Below are positions 32,731 through 44,179 of a stretch of 64,000 nt of DNA, in pieces. The translations under genes were made by a program, and so were the position numbers. The stretch's first letter is position 1, and each line of letters begins with the position of its first letter. The stretch comes from Amoebophrya sp. A120 (Eukaryota; Sar; Dinophyceae; Syndiniales; Amoebophryaceae): assembly GCA_905178155.1 (NCBI GenBank), contig CAJINV010000004.1, positions 5,166,242 to 5,230,241 on the forward strand. The letters are read 5' to 3'. The notes below the pieces were generated by a model. It saw nothing but the letters and a program-made list of their open reading frames with translations, was not told where the DNA came from and did not search any database.

Positions 32731-34167
32731 TCAAAGCGATGAAGATAGTGACTCTACTGCAACGAGGTCCTCTGGTCCTCGCTGCGGAAAACGTACCGTC
32801 GTGACATCCCCGCGGTCCGCCTCGTCGAACTCCCCGGCCGGAAAAGAGACTACCCGCAGCGTGGCGATTTTCGACAATGCTTCAGCGATGTTTTTCCCGA
32901 TGTCCTCGTCCTCGCTCAGCAAGCAGTCGTCGTTCCCACCGAGGCCCAAAGCCCGGAGCTTGATGTTGTCCCCCAGCCCCGCAGCTCCCTGGGCCAACCC
33001 GTACAGGGTGTCTTTCTCCAGGCCGTTCCTCTCGAGGGACAGCACCTCTAGCGTGTCGTTTGTCTTCTCGAGTAGTTCTACCACGCTCTTCACAATCGCT
33101 TCACTCGTCTGATCAAAATTTTCGACCTCGGCAATCTCGTTCAGATAAAGTTCTTGCAGTCTCAGGTGCTTTCCAACCTCTTCCTTCCCAAGCGTCTCCA
33201 TGATTTGCACAAGCGCCTCGGTGTCGTGAAACTTGAGGCCACTGATGTTGAGATGCCGCAGTTCGTGGTGAACATCATCAGCGCCGTTGGTACTAGAAGC
33301 TGCTGCGCGTGCTCCCCGCTTCTCCAAATACGCCATGATGTCGTTCGCGATTCTCTTTTTTCCCTCTTCGTGCGAATCGACCCAGCCCGAACTAGCACCC
33401 GAAGACGCGAAATTCAATTCTAGGCTGGTTAACGACTCCGCAGCCCCGGCACGCAGAATTGTACGCAGTACATCCGGGCTCATTCCGATGTTGAAAAGCT
33501 TGAGGCTGGTAAGGGTCTTCATCCCGGTTGTTAATCTACCATCTGCACCGTCTGCAGTAGATGATGTCCAAGTGGAAAAAAACGCCCGCCAAAGCTTTGT
33601 GTTACTTTCCATGTCGGTGGAATCGAAGTGGAAGTTGGTCAAGTGCAAGTGAGAAAGACTTTGCGCGTGCCGTCCCAGCTCTTCCATCAAGGTAATCGCG
33701 TCTCGCATGCCCGCTTTGTCCTGGAGTACACGCTGCGCTCCGCTTAGACTCAATCCCGCCACAGGAACTCCCGCGTCGAGAAAGGTGCGCACGATTTGGA
33801 GAACCACCATCCAGCCAGCCTCATGCTTGACTTTGAATTCTAGCGCTTTCCCGTCGTCCGCCGCAAGAACCAACAGCGCCGGAGCTTCCCGCGAGTAATT
33901 TCGCGCCACAGAAACGCCCACTGGCGTTGAATTGGATGTTCCACCTCGGTTCTCTTGCAGCTCACTCTGCAATGCTAGCAACAACTCCGGAAGCTCAGCT
34001 CCTGTGTCGATGATCGCAAGAACTCCTGCCTTGCTAGTAGGCTCGGCGCAGTCCGATTCAACATGCCCGTTCGGAATCTTGAACAACCGCGAGACAATCT
34101 CACGGTACTCCTGCGCTGGGCCTCCAGCGATGGCGCCGTCGGACAAAACCGGATCCACTCCTGTCAT
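32731..34167 (-). CDS. Leucine-rich-repeat protein, copy 1
   Basis: Single exon, ATG 34167 (MTGVDPVLSDG), stop TGA at 32731, about 478 residues. Ribonuclease-inhibitor-like LRRs run through the second half: MKTLTSLKLFNIGMSP, AESLTSLELNF, HELRHLNISGLKF, LRLQELYLNEIAEV, LEVLSLERNGLEKDTL, LRALGLGGNDDCL, LRVVSFPAGEF. The N-terminal part has a hydrophobic segment around LALQSEL but no clear signal peptide. It probably binds proteins. It aligns along its length with the next gene upstream (35266-37197): both have ILRAGA/ILRADA, LEVLSLE, LGLGGN and end in ESLSSSL or NSLSELF. The two are a tandem duplicate. Confidence 0.85.
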   Translation of the reverse strand: MTGVDPVLSDGAIAGGPAQEYREIVSRLFKIPNGHVESDCAEPTSKAGVLAIIDTGAELPELLLALQSELQENRGGTSNSTPVGVSVARNYSREAPALLVLAADDGKALEFKVKHEAGWMVVLQIVRTFLDAGVPVAGLSLSGAQRVLQDKAGMRDAITLMEELGRHAQSLSHLHLTNFHFDSTDMESNTKLWRAFFSTWTSSTADGADGRLTTGMKTLTSLKLFNIGMSPDVLRTILRAGAAESLTSLELNFASSGASSGWVDSHEEGKKRIANDIMAYLEKRGARAAASSTNGADDVHHELRHLNISGLKFHDTEALVQIMETLGKEEVGKHLRLQELYLNEIAEVENFDQTSEAIVKSVVELLEKTNDTLEVLSLERNGLEKDTLYGLAQGAAGLGDNIKLRALGLGGNDDCLLSEDEDIGKNIAEALSKIATLRVVSFPAGEFDEADRGDVTTVRFPQRGPEDLVAVESLSSSL

Positions 34168-35265
34168 TTTCGAGGTTTGCAGATGCAGATGCAGCACTTC
34201 ATCTTTCTAGTTCTAGTACTATCTCGAGTTACACCGACTACCAGGGATCACTCTTCTTCAGCTAGTTCCTTTTGTCCTCATACACCGGATGGATCGATAC
34301 GATGTACTTGTTGCATCACTGTCACTTAGAAGTAAATGCCGTGACCAATGGTGTTGACGATCCTAGAAAACCGCACGTAGATCCGATGTCACTGCTCCAA
34401 TTATATCGAGACCGAAAGGGCGAAGGCGATCGAACATACTTATGCCGCGTCCACGATGTGCTTGTGCATGATCATGATCGTTGTCGTTCCTCTTCATATT
34501 AATTACGCTAATGCTTACCCCGTGACTATAATCTTTCAAACTTTTGCACTACTACTTGATCAGCTACGTGCAGCCCCCTGGCTTTCCATTTTCACTCATG
34601 CCAGAAGTCGTGCAGCTACGGGTCAATGAACTTACACCACACAAACAAATCATACATAATTTTTAAGAAGATCATCCGTGCTTCATTTCTTTCCACCAGC
34701 GAGGATTTTTCAGTTCTCGAGCTGCTCCCCTTGAAGAAAAGTTTGTCGTATCCGCTCGTCTTTCGACAATGTTGGAAACAGTAGCTCAGTAGCTCTCCTG
34801 CTTGGTGCGAAAGCTGCCATGGCGAACACAGTTAGCTGCCCAACCCTAGTTCATTTAAGTTTTGCTGGCTACCGTGAACAACTGGACCGACAGAAGCGAG
34901 AAAGATTCTTTCCCAGTCTCGTCTCCAAAACTTTATTCAATTTTTTCTTTATTTTCAGTACCATCCTACAAATCATCCGAACCGCAAATCTCCAGTATCG
35001 TGCACACGCACGTCCCGTGTTCAGTCTCCGTGTTGATTGAAATGATTTGATATTCATTCTATCGCTATTCAGTTTGAGTGTCAGATGGTCAAGTATAATA
35101 CAATAACGTAACAAAAGTTTGTCGCGTCATCATCTCAGTGCCACAATCCTCTGGGATGAAAGAACCTCCAAATTGCCGCATGCAGAGCCAGCTGGAGCTT
35201 CTGCGTGCGCACAGTTACTACACTACGCAGCTCTTTCTGCAACAATAGCGCGTGGTTTTCTGAGC
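34168..35265. other. Intergenic region between the LRR genes
   Basis: Holds the 3' flank duplicated downstream of copy 1 (about 34745-35030) and a small ORF listed separately. Nothing else was recognised. Confidence 0.5.
34710..34820 (-). CDS. Small ORF sharing its C-terminus with the 43309-44179 gene
   Basis: Thirty-six codons from ATG 34820 to TGA 34710 read MAAFAPSRRATELLF, then KDERIRQTFLQGEQ. The second part matches the last residues of the 224-residue gene at 43309 (TDERIRQTFLEEQ), with 24 of 26 bases shared at the core. The first part resembles a short frame at about 32372 (MAASAPRRAAV) downstream of LRR copy 1. It may be a fragment of a gene or exon spread by duplication, or a real micro-protein. 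Too short to decide. Confidence 0.35.
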   Translation of the reverse strand: MAAFAPSRRATELLFPTLSKDERIRQTFLQGEQLEN

Positions 35266-37197
35266 TCAACTGTAGGGGCGGAAAAGCTCGGACAGAGAGT
35301 TGACGAAGATTAGCTCGTCCGCTTGTTCTCGAAGACTGTTGAATGCGCCGGTAGAGTCGTTGACGTCCATTGCGGCGTCGTCATCGCCCGCTTCCAGTTC
35401 GAAACTGCCGAGCGGAAGGGACACTTTTCGAAGGGACGGAAGCCGCGCCAGCGCATCATCCACGTCTTCGCCGTATTTGTTCAAGTCTTCTGGCTCCATA
35501 TTCACGCAATTGGCGTTTCCCCCGAGGCCCAAAACTCGAAGCGCTGGTAGGGCGCCAGCTGGAGCAGGACTTTCAATATGCGAAACGTATTCAGAAGATG
35601 AAGCAGACTGCACTGGTCCTCCACCAGCCCGTTGTTCAAGAACAGCAACATCCTCAACAACTGCAGCTGCACTCTCTGAGTTGTCCATCAGATCGTCACC
35701 ACCAGACAGGACAGTTTCTTCGTCCCCCGGAGACAACAGACCGGCGATTTCGGAAAGCGTTTTTTTTCCCAGGTCGTTGCTCTCCAAAGAGAGCACTTCG
35801 AGGGTGTCCCCCGTGCTGGCGAGTAAAGCCGCCAGACTCCGTAGAACGCCTTTCCGCTTCACCTCGGTCTCTTTGGAAAGTTTACCAGTGCCAAAGTTGC
35901 GGTCCAGGTAGACCTCTCGAAGCTGTACCAACCCCGGGTTGTAATGGATGGCTCCCCCTTTTGCGGCCGGACCAGCACCCGCGAGGGCGTTGACGAGCTG
36001 GACGAAAAAAGGCACTTCCGCATCCCCTCGGAACGCGAACCCGCTGAAGCCCACCTTCTGCAGGTCTTTGGTGTAGTCGCCCCGCAGCTGACCTACTTGT
36101 CCATCCGTGGCTGCACTCGTACTTGTTGACTTCCCTGCTCCGCCGACGGTCCGTCTTGTCAAGTAGGCAGCGACCTCGTTTGCGACGACTTGCTTTCCTG
36201 CCGCGTTTTTGCCGTCCCAAAACAAGCTCTCGGGCCCGTACCCGAAGTGCAGAACCAGGGTTTCTAGCCACTGTGTCGCGTCCGCACGCAAAATCAACCG
36301 AAGGATGGCCGGATCGATGCGGGTGTGCTCGAGCCTGAGTTCCCGGAGCCGCGGAAAAGCGTGGGCCTCCTCGCCGCCCTCAACCGCCTCAGTATGCGAT
36401 GCTGTCCAGGAAGAGAAAAATCCCTGCCAGAGCGCCGTGTTTTTTTCCGCGTTCGCGTCACTGACAAAAAAATTGAAGTGGCGAATGATTAGCGAGGGCA
36501 GGGTTTTTGCTTGTTCGCCCACCGCCTGCACCAGGTCACGCACTTGTGCGAACTCGGCTGCGTCCCTCGGTTGCTGCAGAACGCCTCGCGCGCCCTCCAA
36601 TTTGAGCCCGAGCACAACTCCCGCGTCGAGAAACGTTTTCAAGATTTGCAGCAGCTGCACCCAGTTCCCCGTCTCAGGAATTTTGAACACTAAAGTCCCC
36701 TCCTCGACGCCAGCACCCTCTTCGAGCAGAAGATCTTCATTGGCCACCGCGACGCCGACAGCGAGCTTGGGGGCACCTGTGCGAAAATCCGTAACCGCTG
36801 CGAGGTGTATTTTCTGCCCCCACGTCCTCAACTTCTGCTCGAGCGTCTCGAGTGACGTCGCAAATTGGGCCACGCTGCTGGGCTCATCGTCAACTTCCAT
36901 TTTTGCGCCGGCTTTAAAACTCTCGTCTGAGACGAGGTTTAGCACTTGGGAAACAATGTCGCGAGCTTCTTCTGCGCGACTGCCCCCTTGATGACGGCCA
37001 GCCGCACCGGGCTCCTCCTGATCGTCTACTACGTCGCCTGGTCTTCTCATGATACTACCTGCGGAGCTGAGAACAAGCCCGGTGGCCCCCTGCAGGGTGA
37101 TGTCGTGCAGGTAATAAAACAACAGAAAAGGTAGTAGGAACGCCGATCGGCAAAGTCCGCGCTGTCTGGTGGATGAAAAATCCGCACTGCTGGTCAT
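35266..37197 (-). CDS. Leucine-rich-repeat protein, copy 2, secreted or membrane-anchored
   Basis: Single exon, ATG 37197, stop TGA 35266, 643 residues. The N-terminus has a hydrophobic segment (SAFLLPFLLFYYLHDI) fit for a signal peptide or anchor. LRR-like units follow: LPSLIIRHFNF, FPRLRELRLEHTRIDP, LETLVLHFGYG, LVQLREVYLDRNFG, LEVLSLESNDLGKKTL, LRVLGLGGNANC, LRKVSLPLGSF. An acidic Ser/Ala-rich insertion before the LGLGGN repeat makes it longer than copy 1, which also lacks the N-terminal anchor. Predicted protein-binding solenoid outside the cytosol. Ligand unknown. Confidence 0.85.
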   Translation of the reverse strand: MTSSADFSSTRQRGLCRSAFLLPFLLFYYLHDITLQGATGLVLSSAGSIMRRPGDVVDDQEEPGAAGRHQGGSRAEEARDIVSQVLNLVSDESFKAGAKMEVDDEPSSVAQFATSLETLEQKLRTWGQKIHLAAVTDFRTGAPKLAVGVAVANEDLLLEEGAGVEEGTLVFKIPETGNWVQLLQILKTFLDAGVVLGLKLEGARGVLQQPRDAAEFAQVRDLVQAVGEQAKTLPSLIIRHFNFFVSDANAEKNTALWQGFFSSWTASHTEAVEGGEEAHAFPRLRELRLEHTRIDPAILRLILRADATQWLETLVLHFGYGPESLFWDGKNAAGKQVVANEVAAYLTRRTVGGAGKSTSTSAATDGQVGQLRGDYTKDLQKVGFSGFAFRGDAEVPFFVQLVNALAGAGPAAKGGAIHYNPGLVQLREVYLDRNFGTGKLSKETEVKRKGVLRSLAALLASTGDTLEVLSLESNDLGKKTLSEIAGLLSPGDEETVLSGGDDLMDNSESAAAVVEDVAVLEQRAGGGPVQSASSSEYVSHIESPAPAGALPALRVLGLGGNANCVNMEPEDLNKYGEDVDDALARLPSLRKVSLPLGSFELEAGDDDAAMDVNDSTGAFNSLREQADELIFVNSLSELFRPYS

Positions 37198-38443
37198 AAT
37201 AGCTGGTAGTTATGCTTCTAATTTCTCGTCTACATGAAGAAACAGAAACGCTTTTAAGTTTAGTCCTCAACGCCCTTATGGCTGAAACTGCGACGCGTAG
37301 TAGTTGAGCGACTCGATGAGGTGAATCATCAAGTAGCGCCCTTCGTTTTCAGAGGTTCGAGTTGCCCATCACAAATATGACAGAATGACACTACCGTTCT
37401 TATTTGTTCCTCTGAATCTCGGACCTGCGTTCGAAACAAATAATCGAAAGTGAGAAAATACGCATGCAGCAGTGTGATTTTTGAAGGACATCGATGCACA
37501 TACAACACCAGTTTTTGGGCCTAACGACCCTATCCAACATGCATCGGACAAAAGCATCCAAACCTAAGTATAAATCTGAAGCATAAAAATTCGTGCATCT
37601 TCACACCCGACTAAGTACTTGTATCGCGTCCAGGGTAGCAGTAGCACTATTATTTGTATGAGTATGATCGGTTCCTGTTTTTTCTTGTGCGCACATTCGG
37701 ACTAATTGTAATTTTATCTTGTGGGCCGATCTTGCCTATCAATGCCAAAATCGTGAAACCGCGGAGCAGCTACGAGTTGTGTCCAGCATCGCTGAAACAC
37801 TGCTGTGTCACACATCACACCGGCGTATTTCGGTGGCACATCATCGCCAAGAAGCTGCAAAGCATGAGGACGCGCGTTTCCCGGCCTTCGTCCTGCTCTC
37901 TATCCGCTATCAATTCGAAACGTACTCATCTTCGTATCACGTTCGCCATGGAGATAAGGCAGCGCAAACGCCTGCGCATTATCATCACCAATGCTCGGTG
38001 TCATTCTGTTTCCTTCAACACGGGAGATAGCAACACGTTAAAGAACTGACACTATTTGTGTAACATTCCCCGTTATGATGCGGGTGTAGATAAGTAAATG
38101 ACAGGCCGCAAAGGCAGCTGCGACAGTGCACTGTCCAAAGCTGCCAGAAAGACAAAACTAGTAGAGCCAAAATGAAATAAATCTATCCTGCGGAGAAGTG
38201 CTTCTCGTTCCTTCTGTCTAGGTACATGAGGAGGCAGCTGCAACACGTGTTGCAGGGCAAAACCTCTCTGCGATAATAATAATGTGTTTAAGTTTATTTG
38301 TTTTAATAGTGATTTTATCGACTTATTCAGCGACTTCTTGCGTATGATCATTGAAAAATGTGTTCTATTTTCTTTTCGCTTAAAAATGCCTCCTAGTGAT
38401 CCGTTCAATTCCCCCCCTTGTCGATCAGGAGAGCCGCTCGCGC
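37198..38443. other. Intergenic region
   Basis: No ORF here has coding character on either strand. I see no repeat family member or RNA gene. Confidence 0.5.
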
Positions 38444-40655
38444 TCAGGCATCCTCAATTTCGTTTCCTGGCTGCACACCGGTAAGGTGGGTGCGCTGGTA
38501 GCCAGGATAGCGGTTGGGAATCTGCAATGCGGTGAGCCGGTCCCGCTGTTGTTGGGACAACCCCGTCCACTGGGCATTCGTGTTGGCATGTTCGCCGGCC
38601 GAGACGGTGATGGTGCTACCGCCCACGTGATTCGCGAACTTCTTGAACTGGGTCCATTTCACCCAGTTCTGCTCCAGGGCCCGGGCCTTCGCTGGATTCT
38701 GTTGCAGCATCTGCGTGTTCAGCGTGTGCACGCGAACGTGCGTGTGCTTGTTGATCAAGGAGGGGTCGTTCGGGTCGCGGCTGTTGGGTGTGTGGTGGGA
38801 CTCCAGCACGGCACACAGCCGCCGGTGGTCCAACGTAATCAACTTTCCGTCGTTGGACCGGGTCGGGTCCGCTTGGACGGGCTCGTCGTCAATCCTCGTG
38901 CCCTCTTGAATCGCGCGTTGGTGCTGTGGCATGTAGGGCCCGGTCTCCATAAACTTCTCCATCGTATTATCCTGAGTAAAAACATTACGACCCCAGAATT
39001 TTTGTCATGCAGAATCAAAATCACGCGCACGGGATGTTTCTCATGCGGCTCGGGCTGGTACACTCCATGAGCAGCACAATACTCTATCTAGTGTTTTTTA
39101 TTGGGAACGGCTTTGCGATGCATCTGGACAAGCTCGGCACAACTATACTGCAGAGCCAAACAAATACAACTGCGCGCGTCCCAAGAGTCCTATGCTTGCC
39201 TTGCAAAGTTTCCGTTTTGACTACGGGGCGGAAACGTCTTTACTCAAGATAGGAGTGCATCGCCGCTTTGAGCTTTTCTCCGCCCCCTTATGGAGGAAAA
39301 AAAGCTATGGCTTCACAACTTCACCACTTCAACAATTAAAAAGGAAGACTTCAAAAATTCGTCCTGCAAAAATTTCATGCAAAAAAAAATTTCGAAGCCG
39401 CGCAGCCGCTGTTTTCAAAATGAAAACGCAAATATGAATATCAAAGAGCATCTTATCTGGGAAAATACAAATATATTTCCTGCAAATTCAAATTTTATTT
39501 TATCTAAGAAGCCCCAGCATGACAACGTTGCGGAGAAGTAGACGTTGAAAAGAACAACCACTACGCCCCGGCGTACCTCTCCCGCGTATTTTTTTGGATC
39601 CTCATCCATGTTTCTCTGGCGCCGCTGCAAGTCGCGGTCCATCATGCCGTTTACGAAGAAATCGTCTGCCGGTACAACTTGCAGTGCGATCGAGTTGGTG
39701 ACGATCCCGGGATTCTCTTGGAACTCCTTGGCACTGTCCACGACGTGCTTTTGGCGGTCGCCGATCCTTATGCATTGCAAAATGTGTATTGGCTCTGGGC
39801 AGGTCGTGCAAAAAATCTGTGATGCTCTCATCTGTCAGTCGCACAAAAACTGTACATGCAAGAGGCTGTATCGTGACGAAAAACTTCTGCAGTATAAATA
39901 ATTCCAGACCCAGACGACAAATTTGCAATTAATAATCGTGTCTCGGGCAAACTCGAACCCGGCTTCCGGCTGACTGAAGCGAAGCGAGTGCAGCGGCGCC
40001 GGCGTGGCGCGCATCCAGATGTCGTCGAACATCGGCGCGTTTTGGTTCAGCTGAATGCCCGGCTCCACGCTGGCAAAAAAGTCGCCGTCCCGTCGCCTCT
40101 CCTCCTGCTCCAGCTTCCGCATCGCGACGAAGAGCCTCTGCTCCGCAGTCCGCGGGTTCTCGAGGTCCTGCATGTACTGCGTCAGCCGGTTGTGTTCACT
40201 ATTTACCGGGTAGCTTTTCTCGTATTCGAACACCGGTACCTCCTTGGTCTTTCCATTGGGAAAGGTCTTCTCCTGTGTGCCCGTTTGTCTCTTCTCCGCT
40301 TTCACTTTACCAGCTTATCGAGATGCAAGAAACCCGAGCTTTTGGTTTTGAGTTTGACCCGAGGCCGAGGCAGAAGACAGAAAATGCAAATATTATAATG
40401 CGCACGTGAATAAAGCTCCGCCTTCAGGAACATCCATCTAACTAGAGCCCTGTCAAATATCTTCTCGTGGTGGCGATCAGAATGATCGCTGTGCTCAGCT
40501 AGACTCGTCCGGGGGCTTTCTGCAAGTGGTGGTGCTCCTGCCTCCTGCGAGCGAAACGAGAAACCTCAATTAGTGGCACAAGGTCAAAAATAGAAATATG
40601 AAATACTGGTACACAAACCCGCTACTAAACCGCTCCTACCTTGGACCAAGCTCAT
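38444..40655 (-). CDS. Conserved-looking hypothetical protein, four exons
   Basis: Exon 1 (40655-40640) encodes MSLVQ. A GT-AG intron leads in frame to exon 2 (40313 to about 39935) reading AGKVKAEKRQTG, then FEYEKSYPVNSEHNRL. An IE-1 introner (39771-39931) separates it from exon 3 (about 39765-39577; IGDRQKHVVDSAKEF, VNGMMDRDLQRRQ). A GT-AG intron of 605 bp (39576-38972) leads to exon 4 (38971-38444; DNTMEKFMETGPYMP, then HRRLCAVLESHHTP). The product is about 370 residues, hydrophilic, with no membrane segment or low-complexity tract. That is unusual beside its neighbours and suggests a folded, conserved protein. I do not recognise the family. Confidence 0.72.
39771..39931. mobile_element. 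Introner, short IE-1 variant
   Basis: The left end GCATTGCAAAATGTGTATTG and right end CCAGACCCAGACGACAAATT are diverged IE-1 TIRs. Imperfect TSD ATCCT/ATCGT. It splits exons 2 and 3 of the hypothetical gene. Confidence 0.7.
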
Positions 40656-40704
40656 TTTCGAAGCACACAGCTTGTTCGCTTTTTCTTTTCATAACTTCCC
40701 CCAC

Positions 40705-42046
40705 TTATTTTTCTATGGCGTTCTCAAGCGTTACGCTGCTCGGTTTTACATGATTTTGCGGCGCAGAAACAGCAAAAGCGAAAGAAGGGGCTTGCACGTC
40801 GTGCGATACCGATTTGGAACGCCTTTCCATGCTATCTAGCGCGTCAAGAACTTGCCACGCGAAGTAGCTTCGTGGTCGTCTGGAGTCGAGTGTCCTCGTG
40901 AAAGTGGTTTTGCAAATCATGCAACAGCGATCACTGTAACGTTCGAGAAGGCCATATTTCCTGCAGGTCAAGCGTTTTGGCCGCATCTGCGCTGACCGAG
41001 TGATAAGGGTTATCACGCTTCTCCAGATAAGGATTTTCCCTTTATGGAAACGTCAGGTTCGAAATCAACAATCCTGAACATAAAGATAAACTGCGCAATT
41101 CCAATGAATTTGCTAAATGCATAAAATCGCCGCCACTTCTTGTGCCCGCAGTGGCAGCTTCAAATCGGCGCGTGAAGGACTTATTTCCCAGCGTCTAAAC
41201 TAAATCTGTCATGCTGGTTAGGCTAAGGGAGCTCCCTTCTGCCCACTTCTTGACGTTGACACGGAGCAGGGCTACTCCAATCTGCCTCCCTAGCGCCCAT
41301 ATTATTTTGCGCCTTTCTTGTCAATTTCCAGCCCGACATTTTCTCATACCATTCCGGCTCCTGTTAAACCTAATGCGTCTTCCGATACCTGCAGAGCTTT
41401 TCGCCGGGCGCGCCGCTCCTCCGGGGAAAGTTTCGCAAACTCTTCCGGCGTCGTGTCAGAAAGGAGGCCGGCCTCAAACGCGAGGCGGTCAACGTCGTCT
41501 TCCAGGCTGGAAATGCGCGCGTTGCGCTCCTTTTCCGTCAACTTCCACATTTCGCGCTGGTCTTTGGTCGACGCGGTCACCGTATGCAGTGCAAAAGGAT
41601 CGCACTCGCAGTCGTACTACTACTAATTGCGTTTTTGCATGACAAATCTTTTCCTTAAGGGAAATGCGCACTACAAATCTAATTTGTAATGCTAAGTCAG
41701 TTTGTAATGCAAATGCAATCTATACTAGTTGTACGATACTTTTGCAATGCCTACTCCGTCCATGTCACCTTCCCGGTTCCGATGTCCTCGTGTTTTTGGT
41801 AAATGCCGTCATTGATTCTGTTCGCCCCGGTGAACTCGGGCATGTGCTGCCGGAAGGGGTCCCTCCGCAAAAACGCCTCCAGCACATCGGCGGGGGCGGC
41901 TGAAGATGTAGTGTCCTCTTCGGGGGTCCCCGCGGAAGCTGTGGTAGCAGTGCCCGTTGGTGTAGTGCTGCTGGGAGTCGTTGTAGTCGGCGTGCTGGTC
42001 GTCCCATCTTCTGCTTGGTCCGCTGCCGCAGCTCCTCCAGCTGTCC
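40705..42046 (-). CDS. Small hypothetical protein with coiled-coil segment, 5' end unknown
   Basis: The exon from an acceptor at 42046 reads a Thr-rich stretch, then PADVLEAFLRRDPFRQHM and GIYQKHEDIGTGKVT. An IE-4 introner (41582-41763) joins KVT to ASTKDQREMWKLTEKER. The next exon is charged and likely helical (SSLEDDVDRLAFEAG, SPEERRARRKALQ) to about 41350. An intron with a GTATGAG donor leads to ENPYLEKRDNPYHSVSADAA. An IE-2 introner (40714-40956) lies within the codons of LDLQEK, followed by TAA at 40705. The frame survives both introners only if each is spliced. The start exon was not found upstream of 42046. The function is unknown. Confidence 0.62.
40714..40956. mobile_element. Introner, family IE-2
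   Basis: Ends TATGGCGTTCTCAAGCG and ...AACGTTCGAGAAGGCCATA, TSD TTTC at 40710-40713 and 40957-40960. It interrupts the last codons (DLQEK) of the hypothetical gene. Confidence 0.82.
41582..41763. mobile_element. Introner, family IE-4
   Basis: GCAAAAGGATCGCACTCGCA at the left and GTACGATACTTTTGC at the right are inverted. TSD GTCACC at 41576-41581 and 41764-41769. Joins GKVT to ASTKDQ. Confidence 0.88.
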
Positions 42047-43308
42047 CTGAAAAAGTACTAGCTGATTTTCATGAAGTCCAATTGTGAAGGTGGGAAAGAT
42101 CCGAAACCAAACCGATTCAACTTGATCTTTTTCATCAGATCATGGATCCACTTATTCAGAACCGCCACTGCATTGAGTAAACCACATCAAACTACCCAAA
42201 CACCGATGTTCAATAGAGAAGCACCGACGGCCCGAACCAAAACTGCAACTGGCAAACAACCCAAACAACCTGCAACAATGTACACAATTCAAACAATTGA
42301 ATTGGCGAATGTAGACAATGCAGAGAACTGATGCTAGTCGAGTAAAAAGACGACCATTGTGACCGGGATTGCTCGTTCGTAGTGACTCTATCTCTATCTC
42401 TAACTCGTCTGCGTACTCATGCTGATAAAGCAAAATGGTAAAAACTTCCACCATAACCATGGTATATATTGCTCGGCTGCAAAGGTAAAGCACTCTCTCG
42501 CTCTCTCAATCGCCATCCAGATATTATGATTGATGTGAGGAAGATGTAAATGTATCTGGTCGTGAAGACACTCAAGCGTCCGGCTTCGCACTTTTTATCC
42601 CAATAAGAGGCACTGGTAAGGCGTAAAAAGCGATAAAAAAATGATATTAAGGGTAACGCATCAAAATCCGCATTCGCATATCACTAAGCCAATGTTGTTG
42701 GACTCATGTTCATCTTGTGGGACAGCTACGGCTACTAGAAGCCTGGGTAGTTCTAAGTAGATCTAAGACTGGTCGTGAAACCTCACACGACCTTCATCTC
42801 GAGCCTCGACCTTCATCTCGAGCCTCGTTGAAACAAAGAATGATGATACTAAGATCTTCGTTCGCAGATCAACGAACTACCGCTGTTCGCCTGTTTCTAC
42901 GCTCGTGGGAGCGAGGAAAATCGGTTTTAATCTCCTGATCTTGTTGGTGTGTCTTCGCGGATTCGCAGAGTGCTTTTCTTTAAAAATGCGAAGAGGATCC
43001 TCTGGTGCCAGTGCCGTGTGGTTGCTCACGACCCTAGATCATGTACATCGCACGTTCTCGGGTGAGAACAAAACCTAAATCTAGATCTCAGGCTGATTCG
43101 TCGAATGATACTTTGCTTCACCACTTTCGCAGCTTTTTTTGTTCTACAAACATTTCCTCGTTAAGGTTAACATTTTTGACGCTACTAGGGACTTGTAACC
43201 AGACATCATACACGATTCAGAGAGAGAGAACAAGACCGTCTTATATTTCATTCAGGACCTGTCAGGCGTTCATCTCCATGTTATCAAGAGCAATGTTCAT
43301 CATTTCTA
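42047..43308. other. Intergenic region with minor repeats
   Basis: Contains a short ATCTCT microsatellite near 42389 and a 22-bp tandem duplication (CGACCTTCATCTCGAGCCTC) near 42789-42831. Coding exons are not visible, although the missing first exon of the neighbouring gene may lie here. Confidence 0.5.
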
Positions 43309-44179
43309 TCATTGCTCTTCTAGAAAAGTTTGTCGTATCCTCTCGTCTGTGCGAGGCGTCTGTGGTTCATTCAGTTGAAACAGGGACACAACATCTACCA
43401 GCCCCTCGTCGTCCTTCGGCAGCGTGCCGAGAAAGTCGGTAGCTTCTTCGAAGGAGGTCGCCGCACCGAGCTTCGGAAGGAGCTCGGCCTCGAACTCGGC
43501 TGCAGTGCGGCCTGTGGAAGTGGAAGTAGGTTGGTTTTTGCGACAGCAGATTTCAGCAACGTTGCATCTACATGCAGTTTCGTACTTATCATGATGCAAG
43601 TTGAATTTCTAGAATGAAAAAGGCCTACTTTACTAACTTAGGACTCAAAGCAGATTAAACGCCAAATGTTTCTCACTGTACTAGCAGCGAACGTCTCTAA
43701 TTGATACCGCGCGATAGAAACTGCCGGCGAAACTCGGGCAGAAGTTCTTCCACCATTTCCTCGACGGAAAGATTCGCCTTCAAAAGCTTCATCCTTTTCC
43801 CGACCGCAAACAAAGTCGACTCATCTGGGAAACAAGACAGGACAAACGCCGAAAACTGCGACAGGACCGTAGGAGGGGCGGTGAACGAGCCTGCATTTTT
43901 TGCTGCATCTTGACCCATAGCTGCGCCGCTTCCGATTCTTACCGGCCCAGCGTTCATCGCCGGAGGACTCGCTTCCCCCTCACCGCGGCCGCGGCGGCGC
44001 CGTGCAGAAGTACTTGTCGTGGAACTGCTTGCAGGTTCTGGAAAAGATGTTGAGTGCGGCTCAGCCGCACCCGGACCCGCATCTTCGTTATTTGCATTTA
44101 CAAAATCAACGTCGGCGGAAGGACTGGCGCGCGCACGACGAGTGTGGTCTTTGGAAGACTCGGAGGGAATAAACGTCAT
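43309..44179 (-). CDS. Small hypothetical protein, two exons
   Basis: The ATG at 44179 (MTFIPSESSKDHTRR) opens exon 1 (to 43708). A GT-AG intron (43707-43512) joins FLSR in frame to GRTAAEFEAELLPKL in exon 2 (43511-43309), stop TGA, about 224 residues. The first 90 residues are Ser/Ala/Pro-rich and basic (STSARRRRGRGEGE). The rest is helical and hydrophilic with two similar units, LSVEEMVEELLPEF and RTAAEFEAELLPKL. These may form a small helical repeat domain, with the intron between them. The C-terminal RIRQTFLEEQ recurs in the small ORF at 34710-34820. Function unknown. Confidence 0.75.

Noticed and set aside
35300-36991. Long plus-strand ORFs opposite LRR copy 2
   Set aside because: They are shadows of the LRR coding frame, with Ser/Arg/Pro bias.
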